The notes under the pieces were generated by a model. It had not been told where the DNA came from and searched no databases. It worked only from the letters and a program-made list of their open reading frames with translations. From Bacteroidota bacterium (GTDB lineage: Bacteria > Bacteroidota > Bacteroidia > Chitinophagales > UBA8649): DNA of 28,557 nucleotides. Location: contig DLYY01000164.1 in NCBI GenBank assembly GCA_003447535.1, positions 1-28,557 on the forward strand, written 5' to 3'. How positions within the stretch are numbered: the stretch's first letter is position 1; every line of letters begins with the position of its first letter. The position numbers and the translations under genes are program-made. Positions 15,793 through 24,860 of this stretch are shown here, piece after piece.

Positions 15793-18225
15793 ATGTCATC
15801 CTATTCACTTGCCGCTTGGGCTGAGTTTTGCCATCTCCAATCATCAACCCCTTTACCGGAGACTGTACATTTTGAGCATTTGTTTATTGACACTCGGGAA
15901 ATTGTAGATGGATCAAATGGGGTCTTTTTTTGTCTCAAGGGCCGGCGAAATGGGCATGATTTTATTCAGGATGCGATCAACAAAGGTGTGTTAGCCATTG
16001 TGGTCCTAGAAGAACACAATATCAATGAGGCTATTCCTGAGGGTCTTTTTATCATGCGCTGTCCGGATGTTCTGCTTGCCCTCCAACAAACAGCATTGAT
16101 GCATCGAGAACGACTGATCAATACACGATTTGTGGGCATTACGGGTTCCAATGGCAAAACCATTGTTAAAGAATGGGCCCATCAGTTGATTGAATCTGAA
16201 AAAAGGACCTACCGTTCATTTCGAAGCCATAACTCCCAAATTGGAGTAGCGCTTTCGGTTTGGAAAGTTCGACCTGAAGATGCTATTGCGATAATTGAAG
16301 CTGGTATATCGTCAGTAGGCGAAATGGTAAAGTTAGAGGCGATGATACAGCCAGATATCGTAGTGTTATGTCACATTGGGGATGCTCATGACGCCGGGTT
16401 TCCAAATCGCCAAGCAAAAATTGAAGAAAAACTTTTGTTGGCAAAAAATTACGCCCGCACAATCTGCTTGCCTGCACATATTCAAGAAGTTGTTGCTTTT
16501 ATTGAATCTGCCGAAGCAAACCGGACTATAAAAGGGAAAAAACTATGTTTTTGGAATGCTAAAAAAATCAAACAGTCCGGCATTAACCAAGAAATTGTTG
16601 AAGTCATCTCATCACGATTCAACACCCTTGCCATGCAAAGCAATGCAATGGCGGCTGCACTTGTTGCTTTGTGTTGTGATATACCCCAGAAAACTGTCCA
16701 AGTTGCCCTAGGTGGTGTCAAACCCATCCCATTAAGACTCGAAGTACTCCACGGAGATAGTCAGTCGATATTGCTTAATGATACATGGTCGAATGACAAA
16801 GAGAGTTTAAAACTTGCTTTAGAGTTTTTGGATCAATTTGATCAAAGGAAACATGGTATTATTCTTTCTGAGTTGAGTTCAGACTCTGCCGAAGAGGACG
16901 AATCCTGGTTTTCTCTTGTATTTAACTACCTCAAACATCAGCCGGTCTCCTTTTTTATCGGCGTGGGCGGTAAGTGGCAAAAAGCTATAAAACTTCATGG
17001 GATTTCGTGTCCGCATCTAGTTGTGGACTCAACCTTTGATTTGGTCGAGGCAATTGACCATTTTGATCGGAAGAATACAACCATTTTAATTAAAGGAAGC
17101 CGCGCCTTCGCCTTAGAGACAATTTTTCCTCATCTTATGCAGCGCGCGCATCCTAGCTTTTTAGAAGTAAGTCTTAGCCAAATTACAAGTAACCTTAGCG
17201 CCTATCGACAGCGTGCCCCCCAATCCAAAATCATGGTAATGGTCAAAGCCCTAGCCTATGGGTCTGGATCAATTGAGGTGGCAAGACACGTATCCGCCCT
17301 TAGTGTAGACTACCTTGCAGTAGCCTACACGAATGAAGGAATTGTGCTTCGGGAGGCAGGCATTAAAAGCCCAATCATGGTAATGAATGCCGACTTTACG
17401 GCCATTGACCTTTTAATTGAGCACGACCTTGAGCCTGTACTTTTTAGCCAAGAGTCCCTGCAAAAGTGGATACTGGCTAGTCAAACACTAGAGCAATTAC
17501 CCAACGTGCATGTTGAATGGGATTCTGGCATGAAGCGGCTAGGGTTTCCATGTAGCGAGGCCAAATCGATTGCTGAACAAATCAAAGAGCACCATGTAAT
17601 GGTTGCCTCCACATTTTCACATCTTGTGAGCAGCAACAATGCCCAACACGATAGTTTCACTCAACGCCAAATTGAAGCGTTTTCTCTATGTGCTGAACAA
17701 CTTGAAAAAGCAATTGGAAAGCCCGTATTAAAACACCTAGTAAACTCGTCAGGCATCCTACGCTTTCCTGCTGCACATTTCGATATGGTCCGACTGGGAT
17801 TGGGCCTATATGGGTACTCTGAACCCTCTGTAGCTGAGATACAACCTGTTCTAACCTGGATTAGCCGGATAACCCAGATTCACCACGTCCAAAAGGGAGA
17901 AAGTGTTGGATACGACCGTTCCTTTATTGCAGATCGAGATATGAAAGTCGCCACAATTCCATTGGGTTACGCCGATGGGCTATGTACGCTTTGGAGCGGA
18001 GGATATATGATGGTAAATCTTCATAAAGCGCGAATCATTGGTAAAATATGTATGGATTTAACCATGATTGATGTTACCAATATCCCAGCAACTAAAGTTG
18101 GGAGCGTTGTGACCATTTTGGGTAATGGGTTGTTGGCTAAAGAAATGGCTTTGCACACAGGTCTTTCCGTATATGAAATTATTTCAACCATCTCTTCAAG
18201 AATACCGCGAAAGTATATTTCCTAA
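15793..18225 (+). CDS. murF-alr: Bifunctional UDP-MurNAc-tripeptide:D-Ala-D-Ala ligase / alanine racemase
   Basis: An 810-residue fusion typical of Bacteroidota. It makes D-Ala and ligates D-Ala-D-Ala to UDP-MurNAc-tripeptide, completing the cytoplasmic peptidoglycan precursor. The MurF half (about 1-455) has FIDTREIVDG early, the ATP loop GITGSNGKT (115-123), IIEAGISSVGEM and LLNDTWSNDKES (family DxYNANP-like site, here variant). The Alr half (about 456-810) has MVMVKALAYGSG with the PLP lysine at K485, HLVNSSGILRFP, VGYDRSF with catalytic Tyr707, PLGYADGL and GKICMDLTMIDVT. The DxYNANP motif of MurF is changed to DTWSNDKES, the variation known for the fused form. It is convergent with aspS, with only 22 bases between the stops. 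Confidence 0.95.
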   Translation: MSSYSLAAWAEFCHLQSSTPLPETVHFEHLFIDTREIVDGSNGVFFCLKGRRNGHDFIQDAINKGVLAIVVLEEHNINEAIPEGLFIMRCPDVLLALQQTALMHRERLINTRFVGITGSNGKTIVKEWAHQLIESEKRTYRSFRSHNSQIGVALSVWKVRPEDAIAIIEAGISSVGEMVKLEAMIQPDIVVLCHIGDAHDAGFPNRQAKIEEKLLLAKNYARTICLPAHIQEVVAFIESAEANRTIKGKKLCFWNAKKIKQSGINQEIVEVISSRFNTLAMQSNAMAAALVALCCDIPQKTVQVALGGVKPIPLRLEVLHGDSQSILLNDTWSNDKESLKLALEFLDQFDQRKHGIILSELSSDSAEEDESWFSLVFNYLKHQPVSFFIGVGGKWQKAIKLHGISCPHLVVDSTFDLVEAIDHFDRKNTTILIKGSRAFALETIFPHLMQRAHPSFLEVSLSQITSNLSAYRQRAPQSKIMVMVKALAYGSGSIEVARHVSALSVDYLAVAYTNEGIVLREAGIKSPIMVMNADFTAIDLLIEHDLEPVLFSQESLQKWILASQTLEQLPNVHVEWDSGMKRLGFPCSEAKSIAEQIKEHHVMVASTFSHLVSSNNAQHDSFTQRQIEAFSLCAEQLEKAIGKPVLKHLVNSSGILRFPAAHFDMVRLGLGLYGYSEPSVAEIQPVLTWISRITQIHHVQKGESVGYDRSFIADRDMKVATIPLGYADGLCTLWSGGYMMVNLHKARIIGKICMDLTMIDVTNIPATKVGSVVTILGNGLLAKEMALHTGLSVYEIISTISSRIPRKYIS

Positions 18226-18247
18226 TAGGCTATATTCCTTCTTAGTT

Positions 18248-20014
18248 CTATTTTTCTGCTTCGTGAACAGAGATGCCTAACGTCGCACACGCCTCTTTAT
18301 CGATTCGACTTGGCGCATCCAACATAACGTCTCTTGCCTGATTATTTTTAGGAAATGCTATATAGTCTCGTATAGAGTTCGAGCCATCCATAAGGGCTAC
18401 TAGGCGATCAAATCCGAGTGCAATACCTCCGTGAGGTGGAGCACCATAGCGGAAAGCGTTCAGCAAAAAACCGAATTGATCTTGGGCTTCCTCATCGGTA
18501 AAACCAAGAAGTCTAAAAACTCGTTCTTGCAGTGATCGTTGGGCAATTCGTATGGATCCCCCGCCAATCTCAACACCATTGATAACCAAATCATAGGCAT
18601 CTGCTGTTAAGTTTTCCAAGGTTTTTTGGTCAGTTGATTCCAAATGCTCTAGAGATGATGGGCTTGGTGTGGTAAATGGGTGGTGCATAGAGAAAAACCT
18701 ACCCGCTTCTTCATCCCACTCTAATAGAGGAAAGTCTACAACCCACAATGGTTTAAATACCGCGGGGTCAACAAGCCCTCGCTGTTCTCCCAAATGAAGC
18801 CTTAATGCGCCGAGTTGTTTTCGAACAACTCCATAGTCGCCGGCCATAATTAAAATCAAGTCTCCCGGTTCACCTCCTAGACCGGCCTTTACACCTTCTC
18901 GATCCTTTTCGTTATAAAACTTGTCCACGGAAGATTTTGTGGTTCCGTCATCATTGCATCGTATGTAAATCAGCCCTTTGGCTCCAATTTGTGGTCGCTT
19001 AACCCAATCGGTAAGTGCATCAATTTGTTTTCGCGTGTAATCGTTACCTCCTTTAACCAACAAGGACCCTATAGATTCTGCTGCATCTAGGATTGAAAGT
19101 CCGCCCTGGGGCAATAGAGACTTCATTTCATGAATAGGCATATCGAACCGAAGATCCGGTTTGTCGCTTCCATATTTTTCTATAGCCTCATCATAAGGCA
19201 TACGCTGAAAATCTTCTAGCTGAACATCAAGAACCGATGAAAACAGCGTTTTGGTAAAGGATTCAAATATTTCTAAGATGTCTTCTCGATCGACAAAACT
19301 TAACTCGCAATCTATTTGTGTGAACTCCGGCTGTCGGTCTGCACGTAAGTCCTCATCACGAAAACACTTAACAATCTGAAAATATCGATCTAGTCCTCCA
19401 ACCATAAGCAATTGCTTAAAGGTTTGGGGGGATTGGGGTAGGGCGTAAAAACTGCCCTTATTAAGCCTGCTTGGAACAACAAAATCCCTTGCACCCTCAG
19501 GAGTACTCTTTACCAATACGGGTGTCTCTACTTCTGTAAAGTGTTGGGCACTTAGCAACTGGCGAACAGCTTGTGCCACTTTTGAGCGAAAAAGTAGTTT
19601 GGATTGTACTGAGTCTCGTCTAATATCTAAATAGCGGTATTGCATACGCAATTCTTCACCGCCATCAGTATCTTCTTCTATTGTGAAGGGTGGTACTTCG
19701 GATGAGTTAAGTATGTCTAACTGCTGTACAACAACTTCCACATCCCCTGTTGGTATTTTATCATTTTTGCTACTGCGCTCTCGGACAAGACCCTCTACTC
19801 GAATAACAAACTCCCGTCCTAGGTCAGCAGCTTTTGCTAAAAGGTCTTTGTCAATGGCCTCATCAAAAACTAATTGTGTTTTACCAAAACGATCCCTTAA
19901 ATCTAAAAAGGTCATCGCCCCTAATGACCGAATCCTATGGACCCAGCCGGATAAAACAACCGTATTACCGTCATGACTAATGCGTAACTCCCCGCAATTG
20001 TGCGTTTTATACAT
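18248..20014 (-). CDS. aspS: Aspartyl-tRNA synthetase (bacterial type)
   Basis: A class II synthetase that charges tRNA-Asp. The protein has 588 residues, the normal length for the bacterial type with a GAD insertion. An N-terminal OB anticodon-binding domain (1-about 105) includes VLSGWVHRIRSLGAMTFLDL and RFGKTQLVF. The catalytic core has motif 2 FRDEDLRADRQPEFTQID and motif 3 GIALGFDRLVALM, with the bacterial GAD domain between about 290 and 410 (GLIYIRCNDDGT, GDLILIMAGDYGVV). It ends with SIRDYIAFPKNNQARDVMLDAP. The start ATG at 20014 has a perfect Shine-Dalgarno sequence. It is divergent from the PorP gene and convergent with murF-alr. Confidence 0.97.
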   Translation of the reverse strand: MYKTHNCGELRISHDGNTVVLSGWVHRIRSLGAMTFLDLRDRFGKTQLVFDEAIDKDLLAKAADLGREFVIRVEGLVRERSSKNDKIPTGDVEVVVQQLDILNSSEVPPFTIEEDTDGGEELRMQYRYLDIRRDSVQSKLLFRSKVAQAVRQLLSAQHFTEVETPVLVKSTPEGARDFVVPSRLNKGSFYALPQSPQTFKQLLMVGGLDRYFQIVKCFRDEDLRADRQPEFTQIDCELSFVDREDILEIFESFTKTLFSSVLDVQLEDFQRMPYDEAIEKYGSDKPDLRFDMPIHEMKSLLPQGGLSILDAAESIGSLLVKGGNDYTRKQIDALTDWVKRPQIGAKGLIYIRCNDDGTTKSSVDKFYNEKDREGVKAGLGGEPGDLILIMAGDYGVVRKQLGALRLHLGEQRGLVDPAVFKPLWVVDFPLLEWDEEAGRFFSMHHPFTTPSPSSLEHLESTDQKTLENLTADAYDLVINGVEIGGGSIRIAQRSLQERVFRLLGFTDEEAQDQFGFLLNAFRYGAPPHGGIALGFDRLVALMDGSNSIRDYIAFPKNNQARDVMLDAPSRIDKEACATLGISVHEAEK

Positions 20015-20022
20015 ATAATTTG

Positions 20023-20030
20023 CCTCCTTT
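20023..20030 (-). promoter_or_regulatory. Perfect Shine-Dalgarno sequence of aspS
   Basis: On the minus strand AAAGGAGG is placed 8 bases before the aspS ATG. It is fully complementary to the usual 16S 3' end. No other start in the window shows such a site. They are preceded by A-rich or unremarkable sequence, as expected in Bacteroidota. Confidence 0.8.
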
Positions 20031-20034
20031 GTTA

Positions 20035-20042
20035 CAAAAGTA
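20035..20042 (-). promoter_or_regulatory. Candidate -7 box of the aspS promoter
   Basis: TACTTTTG on the minus strand matches TAnnTTTG perfectly and lies 20 bases before the aspS ATG. No TTG is found 17-23 bases upstream, so only half of the promoter is supported. If used, the transcript would begin at or just before the Shine-Dalgarno sequence. Confidence 0.4.
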
Positions 20043-20077
20043 GAATTATAGATTGATTTTTATGGTCATGATTCTTG

Positions 20078-20105
20078 TTGTCACGAAACCTATCAATTAT
20101 CTTAA
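20078..20105 (+). promoter_or_regulatory. Weak candidate promoter for the PorP/SprF gene
   Basis: TTG at 20078-20080 is followed by 17 bases and TATCTTAA at 20098-20105, matching TTG-N17-TAnnTTTG with two mismatches at the end of the -7 box. It is the only plus-strand candidate in the 103-base aspS/porP gap. Consensus-based and weak. Confidence 0.25.
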
Positions 20106-20117
20106 GGTTGTCAAAAT

Positions 20118-20151
20118 GTGAAGAAAATGTCGAAAAACGTGAAGAAAATGT
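20118..20151 (+). repeat. 13-bp direct repeat at the PorP/SprF start
   Basis: GTGAAGAAAATGT occurs at 20118-20130 and again at 20139-20151. The 21-base offset keeps the reading frame and yields KKM-SKN-VKKM in the signal peptide n-region, so GTG and ATG start candidates are duplicated. Confidence 0.8.
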
Positions 20152-21215
20152 TTAAGAGTTTATTGGGTTTACTCTTTGTTGCTGCCACTGCGGCGCAAGC
20201 ACAAGACCCCCATATCTCTCAATTTTACGCTGCACCCACTCATCTTAATCCAGCGATGACGGGTCTATTTAATGGAAACTATCGGGCAACCTCTTTGTAC
20301 CGGTCTCAGTGGGGTGAAGTGCTCCAAGGAGAACAAGTGGGTTCGTTTCGTACAATATGGGCTGGTGCGGATATACGCATTCCTACGGGTCAAGGATACA
20401 TTAAAAACAATGCTATCAGCGTTAGCTTAAATGCCATGAACGACAAGGCCGGGGATGCACAATTTGGAACAACCCAAATGGGTCTTGGGCTCTCCTACAT
20501 GCAGGCCATTGATCAACGAGCTCGACAGTTTGTTGTAGTTGGTTTACAGGGAAATTTTTACCAGCAATCTTTCGATGCTAGCGCTTTAAGGCTTGGACAC
20601 CAATGGAGTGGTTTGGCTTATGATGCCAATATTCCTATTACAGGTGATCAGTTATTCCTAAACTTCAATGAGTCACAAACCTACTTTGATGCAAGCGCAG
20701 GAGCCCTGTGGTTTATGAAAGGCCGGGATGACCGAACGAACGGTTATGTTGGCTTTGCTCTACACCACGTGAACCAGCCAACTATTGATATATCTCCAGT
20801 AGGAAACTCTGATGTTGCCAAGCTTCCATCAAAATATGTTGTTCATGCTGGAACAAGGTTCCCAATTGGTCGTCAGTTTGATCTAATGCCAAAGGCCTTG
20901 GCTATGGCTCAAGGAACATCAAAAGAAATTATGTTAGGGAGTGACGTGCGATATAATTTTGATCGATATGACCTCAATAGCAATTCTTTTCGTTTTGGTG
21001 CTATGTACCGTTTAGTTGACGGCGTTCAATCAGAGTCCTTGGTTCTTCTTACAGGAATAGATTACAACGGCCTTAATATCAATATCGCTTACGACGTTAA
21101 TCTTTCTAGATTTAGCCCTGCTACTGCTACGAGAGGGGCCTATGAGTTGTCTGTCATTTATACAGGGCAATTTAACCAACGACAGCCTACACGATTAGCT
21201 TGTCCTTCTTTCTAG
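20118..21215 (+). CDS. PorP/SprF family type IX secretion-associated outer-membrane protein
   Basis: A 365-residue member of the PorP/SprF family, outer-membrane proteins linked to the Bacteroidota type IX secretion system and gliding. After a signal peptide (LLGLLFVAATAAQA) the mature part begins QDPHISQFYAAPTHLNPAMT, the hallmark start of the family. The barrel pattern continues with ISVSLNAMNDKAGDAQFGTT and ends AYELSVIYTGQF. Three in-frame starts are possible: GTG 20118, ATG 20127 and ATG 20148. The coordinates use the first; the last gives the most compact signal peptide. It stands alone, without the large adhesin gene that often precedes such paralogues. Its stop overlaps the rodA stop within CTAG. 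A stand-alone paralogue may serve one secreted substrate, but the partner is not in the window. Confidence 0.9.
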   Translation: MKKMSKNVKKMFKSLLGLLFVAATAAQAQDPHISQFYAAPTHLNPAMTGLFNGNYRATSLYRSQWGEVLQGEQVGSFRTIWAGADIRIPTGQGYIKNNAISVSLNAMNDKAGDAQFGTTQMGLGLSYMQAIDQRARQFVVVGLQGNFYQQSFDASALRLGHQWSGLAYDANIPITGDQLFLNFNESQTYFDASAGALWFMKGRDDRTNGYVGFALHHVNQPTIDISPVGNSDVAKLPSKYVVHAGTRFPIGRQFDLMPKALAMAQGTSKEIMLGSDVRYNFDRYDLNSNSFRFGAMYRLVDGVQSESLVLLTGIDYNGLNINIAYDVNLSRFSPATATRGAYELSVIYTGQFNQRQPTRLACPSF

Positions 21216-22483
21216 GACAGGGCCAGCGATTGCTTTCTCCCCATATCCAGTCGGATAAAAAGGATAATCATAATGCTAAAGGATAAAAAAGAAGACCCTC
21301 CATAGCTTATCAAAGGAAGAGGTATGCCAATCACGGGCACCATTCCCATCGTCATGCCCACATTGATGAATACATGGAACAATAAAATACTGGCTATCGC
21401 ATAACCATAAGTCCTTGAGAAGTGGCTCCGCTGACGCTCAGCAACAACCACGATTCGGCCGATTAGGAGAGCGAAAAGAATAAGTAATCCAAACGAACCC
21501 AACAACCCCCCCTCTTCACCGACCGTTGAAAAAATGAAGTCAGTATTCTGTTCTGGAACAAAATCAAACTTGGTCTGTGTGCCTTTTGCGTATCCTTTTC
21601 CCGTCCATTTTCCTGAACCTATGGCAATTTTTGATTGTAATAAGTTCCAATCATCGCCACCCTTTCCAAGGACGACACTAATGCGCTCCTTTTGGTGAGG
21701 TGCTAAAAGGTTGTAAGCAAAGGGTACGACCTGAGACCATATTAATAGGGCTACTGTTGACATTATTATCATACGTCGAGGCACTCTCCTCACCATGGAA
21801 TATAATAGCCCTAACAGCCCAAAACCCACAACCCATAGGGCTAGTGCCCATGCCTTCATTATAAGAGCAAACAAAGAAACCAACAAGAGTAAGAGGGCCA
21901 TAAAAAACAGCGAAAGAGGTATATTTTCTCTGATGAGGCAAAGGCCTATGGCAACAAAAACCAACGCACTACCAAAATCTCCTTGAAGCACAACAAGTAA
22001 AAAAGGAAGAAATAGTACCGCCGCTGCGTTGCGCAATAACGTTTTGGGTGGAACATCTTGGTCCAAGGAGGCGCAGACTGCAGCGACTGCCAAGGAGGTA
22101 GTTGTCTTCGCAAACTCCGACGGCTGAAGGGCAACGGGGCCAAACCTAAACCAAGACCTTGCTCCATTGATCTCTGCACCAAAAAGCATTACTATAATCA
22201 AAAGAATTAATGAAGCCACATATAGGGGAAATGCCATTTTAAAAAAGAAAGCACCATCCATTGCAAGAATAACTATAGCTGGAACGAGAGTTATAAAAAG
22301 CCATACTATCTGACGAATGTGAGGTTCCTCCCAGAACTCAAGAACAACTTCTTGGTCCATAGATGCGCTGCGAATCACAAAAATCCCAATAATTGAAATG
22401 GCAAGGTATAACACCGTAAGTGCCGGGTCCATTAACCGCAAAGGACGCTCACTGATTATTCTGAAGTCTGAGTTATTTCTCAT
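21212..22483 (-). CDS. rodA: Rod-shape-determining peptidoglycan glycosyltransferase RodA
   Basis: RodA is the SEDS-family polymerase that builds glycan strands from lipid II during elongation, together with PBP2. The protein has 423 residues and about ten hydrophobic segments. SEDS signatures are present: GARSWFRFGPVALQPSEFAK, LQGDFGSALVF, QSKIAIGSGKWTGKGYAKGT, FVPEQNTDFIFSTVGEEGG and, near the C-terminus, GIPLPLISYGGSSFLS. The start overlaps the end of mrdA by 11 bases, so the two partners are translationally coupled. It is the last gene of the mre cluster. Its stop codon shares the palindrome CTAG with that of the convergent PorP/SprF gene. Confidence 0.97.
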   Translation of the reverse strand: MRNNSDFRIISERPLRLMDPALTVLYLAISIIGIFVIRSASMDQEVVLEFWEEPHIRQIVWLFITLVPAIVILAMDGAFFFKMAFPLYVASLILLIIVMLFGAEINGARSWFRFGPVALQPSEFAKTTTSLAVAAVCASLDQDVPPKTLLRNAAAVLFLPFLLVVLQGDFGSALVFVAIGLCLIRENIPLSLFFMALLLLLVSLFALIMKAWALALWVVGFGLLGLLYSMVRRVPRRMIIMSTVALLIWSQVVPFAYNLLAPHQKERISVVLGKGGDDWNLLQSKIAIGSGKWTGKGYAKGTQTKFDFVPEQNTDFIFSTVGEEGGLLGSFGLLILFALLIGRIVVVAERQRSHFSRTYGYAIASILLFHVFINVGMTMGMVPVIGIPLPLISYGGSSFLSFSIMIILFIRLDMGRKQSLALS

Positions 22484-24338
22484 CCCAATTCAGGGTGTTT
22501 TTTATTTTTATTGAATACTCCAGAGCCTTTCGGTTTGGCCCCAGAACACTTCCTCTAAGATACTTTTCGGCCATTAGGCTTGCAATGGGTGCGGCTGTTG
22601 ATCCCCCAGCACCGCCATTTTCAACAATTACTGCAATAACTATTTCAGGTTCTTTAAGGGGGGCCATACCAACAAACATTGAGTGCGAAGGTTGGTCCCA
22701 TTTTTCTACCGTACCCGTCTTCCCTCCAAAAGAAATGCCTGGAATTGAGTTGCCCTTAGCAGTTCCAGAGGAAACGGCAAGCCGCATTCCATCAATAACG
22801 GCCTCATAATCTCTCCATGAGACATCTAAGACATCCTTGTATTCTCTTTTGCTCTGGGCGTTTTGACCGATTTGACGAATCAATGAGGGATAAAGTACTT
22901 TTTGCCCCCTATTGGCTACTATTGAATATGAAAAGGCCATCTGAAGGGGTGTTAGGAGCAGTTCACCCTGCCCAATGCCAAGAGATATCATAGCAGTGGG
23001 CGCCCAACGCTTTTGCCCATATAATCCATCATAATAGCTTGACAAGGGAACGTTCCCCTTGCTTTCGGCCATACCTATATCAAGCAGTGTGGTATCCAGC
23101 CCAAAACTACGACATGCATTCCCCCAATCATCTAAGGCTTGAGCATATGATTCTTTTCGAAGGCCATAGACACATTTTTTGAAAACCTCCCAAAAGTATG
23201 GGTTACAAGAATGCATTAATGCTTGCCCTATATTTTGTGCCGGCTCGTGAGTGTGTGAACATTTTAACACCGTCTGTCCCGACAACCTATATACATACTG
23301 ACAAACATAACTCCTGTTTCTGCTCCATGTCCGACTACTCAGAGCAATTAATGCCGAAATAGTTTTAAATGTGGACCCCGGCTGATACTGCCCTGTAAGT
23401 GTTCGATCAAGAAAAGGATTGCCTGGGGCATTAGAAATCGATCTAAAATATTCTCCCCTGTTAACCCCCATAATCTCAGAAAGATTATAGTCTGGAGTTG
23501 AAACAAGGGTTAGAATCTCCCCTGAGCGAGGATCAATAGCAACCACGGCACCCTTTTTGTTTTCCATAAGGCTACGCGCATATTGTTGAAGGACTAAATC
23601 AATCGTTAAATACAAATCGTTTCCGGGACTTGCCTGGATATCGCTGTTACCCTCTTCATATTTGCCACGTTCAGCTCCATAAACATCTTCGATTATGTAT
23701 GCTTCACCATTTGTTCCCCTTAGAGCGTACTCAAATTCTGACTCAATACCACCGCGACCAATGTAATCGCCCATTCTGTAACCCTTGGTTGTGTATTCCT
23801 TTAGCTCATTCTTATTGATTTCTCCCATATATCCCAGAAGGTGGGCTGGGGCATATTGAACATATTCTCTTCTAGAGCTTGGCGATAAACTCAAGCCCGG
23901 AAAATCCAATAATTGTTCGCGCATCCGCATGGACGTTGTTGTATCCAAAGCACGTATAATCGGGTATTTCCTTACCTTAGGAATGGTGCCCGAGTTGATG
24001 CCTTCGAGGTATACATCATAGCGCTCTTGTACTTCGAAAAGGGGCATGCCCAACACCTCTGCCAAGGCTTCCACATCTAGATTCTCCTCCATTGCAACAT
24101 ACAAAGCCTCTAAATCATACACCACAATGTTATACGCGATTTTTTCACCGTGACGGTCATATATTTCTCCACGTACCGGCTCTGTTCGTCTTTGCTTTAC
24201 AACGTTTTCTTCTGCAGCTGCATGATATCTCTCATCGAGGACCTGAAGGTTAAATAACTGCAAGGCTAGTAACACAAATAGGGTGATTACCAGCACTAAA
24301 AAAACCGAAGCTCTGCGGTGTGCAGCATTTTCCATCAT
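22473..24338 (-). CDS. mrdA: Penicillin-binding protein 2 (elongation transpeptidase)
   Basis: PBP2 cross-links the glycan made by RodA in the elongasome. It has 621 residues with one N-terminal membrane helix (12-28). The dimerisation region is marked by RRTEPVRGEIYDRHGEKIAYN (50-70), followed by the hinge DYIGRGGIESEFEYALRG. The transpeptidase domain has the catalytic S322 in STFK (322-325), the SxN motif S377-C-N379 and K540-T-G542. The segment SLGIGQGELLLTPLQMA is also typical. It begins 3 bases after mreD and overlaps rodA by 11 bases. Confidence 0.97.
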   Translation of the reverse strand: MMENAAHRRASVFLVLVITLFVLLALQLFNLQVLDERYHAAAEENVVKQRRTEPVRGEIYDRHGEKIAYNIVVYDLEALYVAMEENLDVEALAEVLGMPLFEVQERYDVYLEGINSGTIPKVRKYPIIRALDTTTSMRMREQLLDFPGLSLSPSSRREYVQYAPAHLLGYMGEINKNELKEYTTKGYRMGDYIGRGGIESEFEYALRGTNGEAYIIEDVYGAERGKYEEGNSDIQASPGNDLYLTIDLVLQQYARSLMENKKGAVVAIDPRSGEILTLVSTPDYNLSEIMGVNRGEYFRSISNAPGNPFLDRTLTGQYQPGSTFKTISALIALSSRTWSRNRSYVCQYVYRLSGQTVLKCSHTHEPAQNIGQALMHSCNPYFWEVFKKCVYGLRKESYAQALDDWGNACRSFGLDTTLLDIGMAESKGNVPLSSYYDGLYGQKRWAPTAMISLGIGQGELLLTPLQMAFSYSIVANRGQKVLYPSLIRQIGQNAQSKREYKDVLDVSWRDYEAVIDGMRLAVSSGTAKGNSIPGISFGGKTGTVEKWDQPSHSMFVGMAPLKEPEIVIAVIVENGGAGGSTAAPIASLMAEKYLRGSVLGPNRKALEYSIKIKNTLNWDEK

Positions 24339-24341
24339 ACC

Positions 24342-24860
24342 TTATCCTCGTATTAAACGTTTGCGTAAGAAATTACACAATGGAAAAATAAACAGTGTTG
24401 TTAGAAGAGAAGAAAAAACTGCAGAATAAATCACAAGAAATGTGTGCTTAAAAGAAAAAAACAATAAGGTGAAGTAAACTAATAAATATATTAAACTCAC
24501 CCCTCCAAAATATATTGTGTTCCGCACTTGGTTAAATCCAACAAAGCACCATTTTTCCTTGATATCAAGGGCGTCAACATCAAAAATAGAGGCTCTAAAA
24601 AGGGGTGTGAAATAGCCAGATACCAATGCAGCCACAGTGTGTAAGCCCCCAGACATATATATAATATCGAAGAGGATGCCTATACAAAAACTCATAAAAA
24701 GCACAGCATTTCTGCTCCAGAACACAGGATACGTTGCCAAGGCAAAGGCAGCAATCACTACGATTCCATGAGTCCATAAACTGATCGGTATCAATAAAAG
24801 GGTCTGAACCAAAACCAATAGTGCAACCCAGAAAAAGTATCCTATGTTATTGATCCCCAT
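24342..24860 (-). CDS. mreD: Rod-shape-determining protein MreD
   Basis: MreD is a small integral membrane component of the elongasome that links MreC to the PBP2/RodA pair. The ATG at 24860 gives 172 residues with about five hydrophobic segments (IGYFFWVALLVLVQTLLLIP, VLFMSFCIGILFDIIYMSGG, SLIYLLVYFTLLFFSF). The open frame extends six codons further to a TTG at 24878, but the ATG is preferred. The gene overlaps the mreC stop by 14 bases. MreD sequences are poorly conserved, so the call rests on length, hydrophobicity and place between mreC and mrdA. Confidence 0.9.
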   Translation of the reverse strand: MGINNIGYFFWVALLVLVQTLLLIPISLWTHGIVVIAAFALATYPVFWSRNAVLFMSFCIGILFDIIYMSGGLHTVAALVSGYFTPLFRASIFDVDALDIKEKWCFVGFNQVRNTIYFGGVSLIYLLVYFTLLFFSFKHTFLVIYSAVFSSLLTTLFIFPLCNFLRKRLIRG

